From: Tangfeifania diversioriginum
GTDB lineage: Bacteria; Bacteroidota; Bacteroidia; Bacteroidales; Prolixibacteraceae
DNA: 64,000 nucleotides
Direction: 5' to 3'
Assembly (NCBI RefSeq): GCF_900141875.1
Contig: NZ_FQZE01000007.1
Span: 62,001-126,000, forward strand
Positions 63,201 through 64,000 of the stretch are shown here, piece by piece. Made by a program: the position numbers and the translations under genes. Position 1 is the first letter of the stretch, and each line of letters starts with the position of its first letter. The notes below the pieces were generated by a model. The model saw only the letters and a list, made by a program, of their open reading frames with translations. It did not search any database and was not told where the DNA came from.

Positions 63201-64000
63201 TCACTGCGACTGCGACTGCTCACTCCTCATAAGTCCCATAAATACATCCTCTATCCCAGGATTTATCTCTTCCACCAGTACATTTTTATGATTCTTTTTG
63301 TGGAGATAATCATCCAGTTCGCTGGGTTCCACATCGTCATCGGTGCCGGTGAAATGGACAAATTCACCAAATGCAAATACCGATTCCGCTTTTTCGTATG
63401 CCCGCAAATCCTGAATCAACCGGTAGATTTCATCTGAGCGGGCGCGAATGATGCGGTGCGGATATTTTTCGGTAATGCGTTGTGGCGAATCCACGTCCAG
63501 TATTTCACCCTTTTGAATCAGCGCCACACGATCACACAAATCGGCTTCGTCCATGTAAGGCGTGGAAACCAGGATGGTAATTCCTTTTTGTTGCAACTTT
63601 TTCAGCATTTCCCAGAATTCCTTCCGCGAAACTGCGTCCACACCGGTGGTTGGCTCATCCAGAACCAGGATTTTGGGCTTGTGAATAAGCGCGCACGATA
63701 AGGCGAGTTTCTGCTTCATTCCGCCGGAAAGTTGTCCGGCACGGCGGGTTTTGAATGGCTCAATCTGGTGGTAGATATCACGGATGAGATCGTAGTTTTC
63801 ATCCACCGTGGTTCCAAAAACAGTGGCGAAAAAATGCAGGTTTTCCTCCACGCTCAAATCCTGGTACAGCGAAAACCGCCCCGGCATGTAACCCACGATG
63901 TGCCTGATTTTTTTGAAATTTTTCACCACATCCAGACCGTCCATTTTGGCCTCACCGGAATCCGCCAGCAGCAACGTTGTTAGAATCCGCATTAATGTAG
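63201..64000 (-). CDS. ABC transporter ATP-binding protein (YbhF-like half 1), 5' end outside window
   Basis: The frame runs open to the window edge. Upstream of the ATG at 63992 it reads TLMRIL, the end of a Walker A region, so the true start is beyond 64000. Visible motifs are the signature QLSGGMKQKLALS (about 90-102 of the visible part), Walker B LVLDEPTTGVD and the H-loop STPYMDEAD. The final residues S-E-Q-S-Q-S-Q are encoded by the repeat array at 63203-63218. It would form the ABC-2 exporter with the downstream ATPase and permeases. Confidence 0.9.
   Translation of the reverse strand, partial: TLMRILTTLLLADSGEAKMDGLDVVKNFKKIRHIVGYMPGRFSLYQDLSVEENLHFFATVFGTTVDENYDLIRDIYHQIEPFKTRRAGQLSGGMKQKLALSCALIHKPKILVLDEPTTGVDAVSRKEFWEMLKKLQQKGITILVSTPYMDEADLCDRVALIQKGEILDVDSPQRITEKYPHRIIRARSDEIYRLIQDLRAYEKAESVFAFGEFVHFTGTDDDVEPSELDDYLHKKNHKNVLVEEINPGIEDVFMGLMRSEQSQSQ
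63203..63218. repeat. Hexad array, right inverted arms of four-helix-bundle gene 2
   Basis: ACTGCGACTG occurs at 63203-63212 and 63209-63218, the reverse complement of CAGTCGCAGT at 62771-62792. It overlaps the last codons of the upstream ATPase. Confidence 0.82.

Overview
The window reads as chromosomal DNA of a Bacteroidota bacterium. Evidence: TAnnTTTG-type -7 promoter elements recur upstream of genes; lipoproteins carry Bacteroidota-style signal sequences; the gliding/type IX secretion protein GldD and a C-terminal type IX sorting domain are present; the order mutY, HU gene, tiny AURKAIP1/COX24-type basic protein, RNase E/G is characteristic. An environmental polysaccharide degrader of the Marinilabiliales/Prolixibacteraceae type is my best guess, but that rank is inference.

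Layout. 1-4560 (minus): sugar-acid catabolic operon with a LacI-type regulator, an SDR resembling D-mannonate oxidoreductase, a Tat-exported Gfo/Idh/MocA oxidoreductase and a PfkB kinase resembling 2-keto-3-deoxygluconate kinase (cut by the window edge). 4730-18009: mostly housekeeping genes (lipoyl-less E2-like acyltransferase, TamB, TsaD, SfsA, DUF4251 protein, endonuclease IV, class IV aminotransferase, RecG, NhaC). 18172-23307: a 1711-residue exported TPR-like protein with five nearly identical 399-bp units. 23462-30900: a ribose/apiose-type scavenging locus (GH140-like protein, GRP sugar transporter, ribokinase, exported ADP-ribosylglycohydrolase-fold protein, exported nucleoside hydrolase, GH10 enzyme). 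30936-38914: DinB, an unknown membrane protein, an exported alpha/beta hydrolase, the coupled set gldD-PPTase-zwf-pgl, ssb and mutY. 39051-50439: HU, tiny basic protein, RNase E/G, DsbD, isochorismatase-like hydrolase, TrmH, a second HU, tRNA-Ser, tRNA-Trp, MsbA-like exporter, PurB and an NfeD-type membrane protease.

51287-58991 is the most novel part: eight tightly spaced plus-strand genes whose products all appear exported (beta-helix protein, type IX secretion cargo, three lipoproteins of which two are tandem paralogues, a CsgG-domain protein, a four-repeat protein of unknown fold and a small beta-barrel). None of the usual curli partners is present. I propose it as a candidate undescribed cell-envelope system.

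59247-64000 (minus) is a YbhFSR-type ABC-2 exporter operon (two ATPases, two permeases) interrupted by two different four-helix-bundle (23S-IVS/S23-type) genes. Each of these is bracketed by its own pair of short inverted repeats. A GC-rich palindromic element occurs three times in the window, each time at the 3' end of a minus-strand gene, with a period-7 repeat array next to it.
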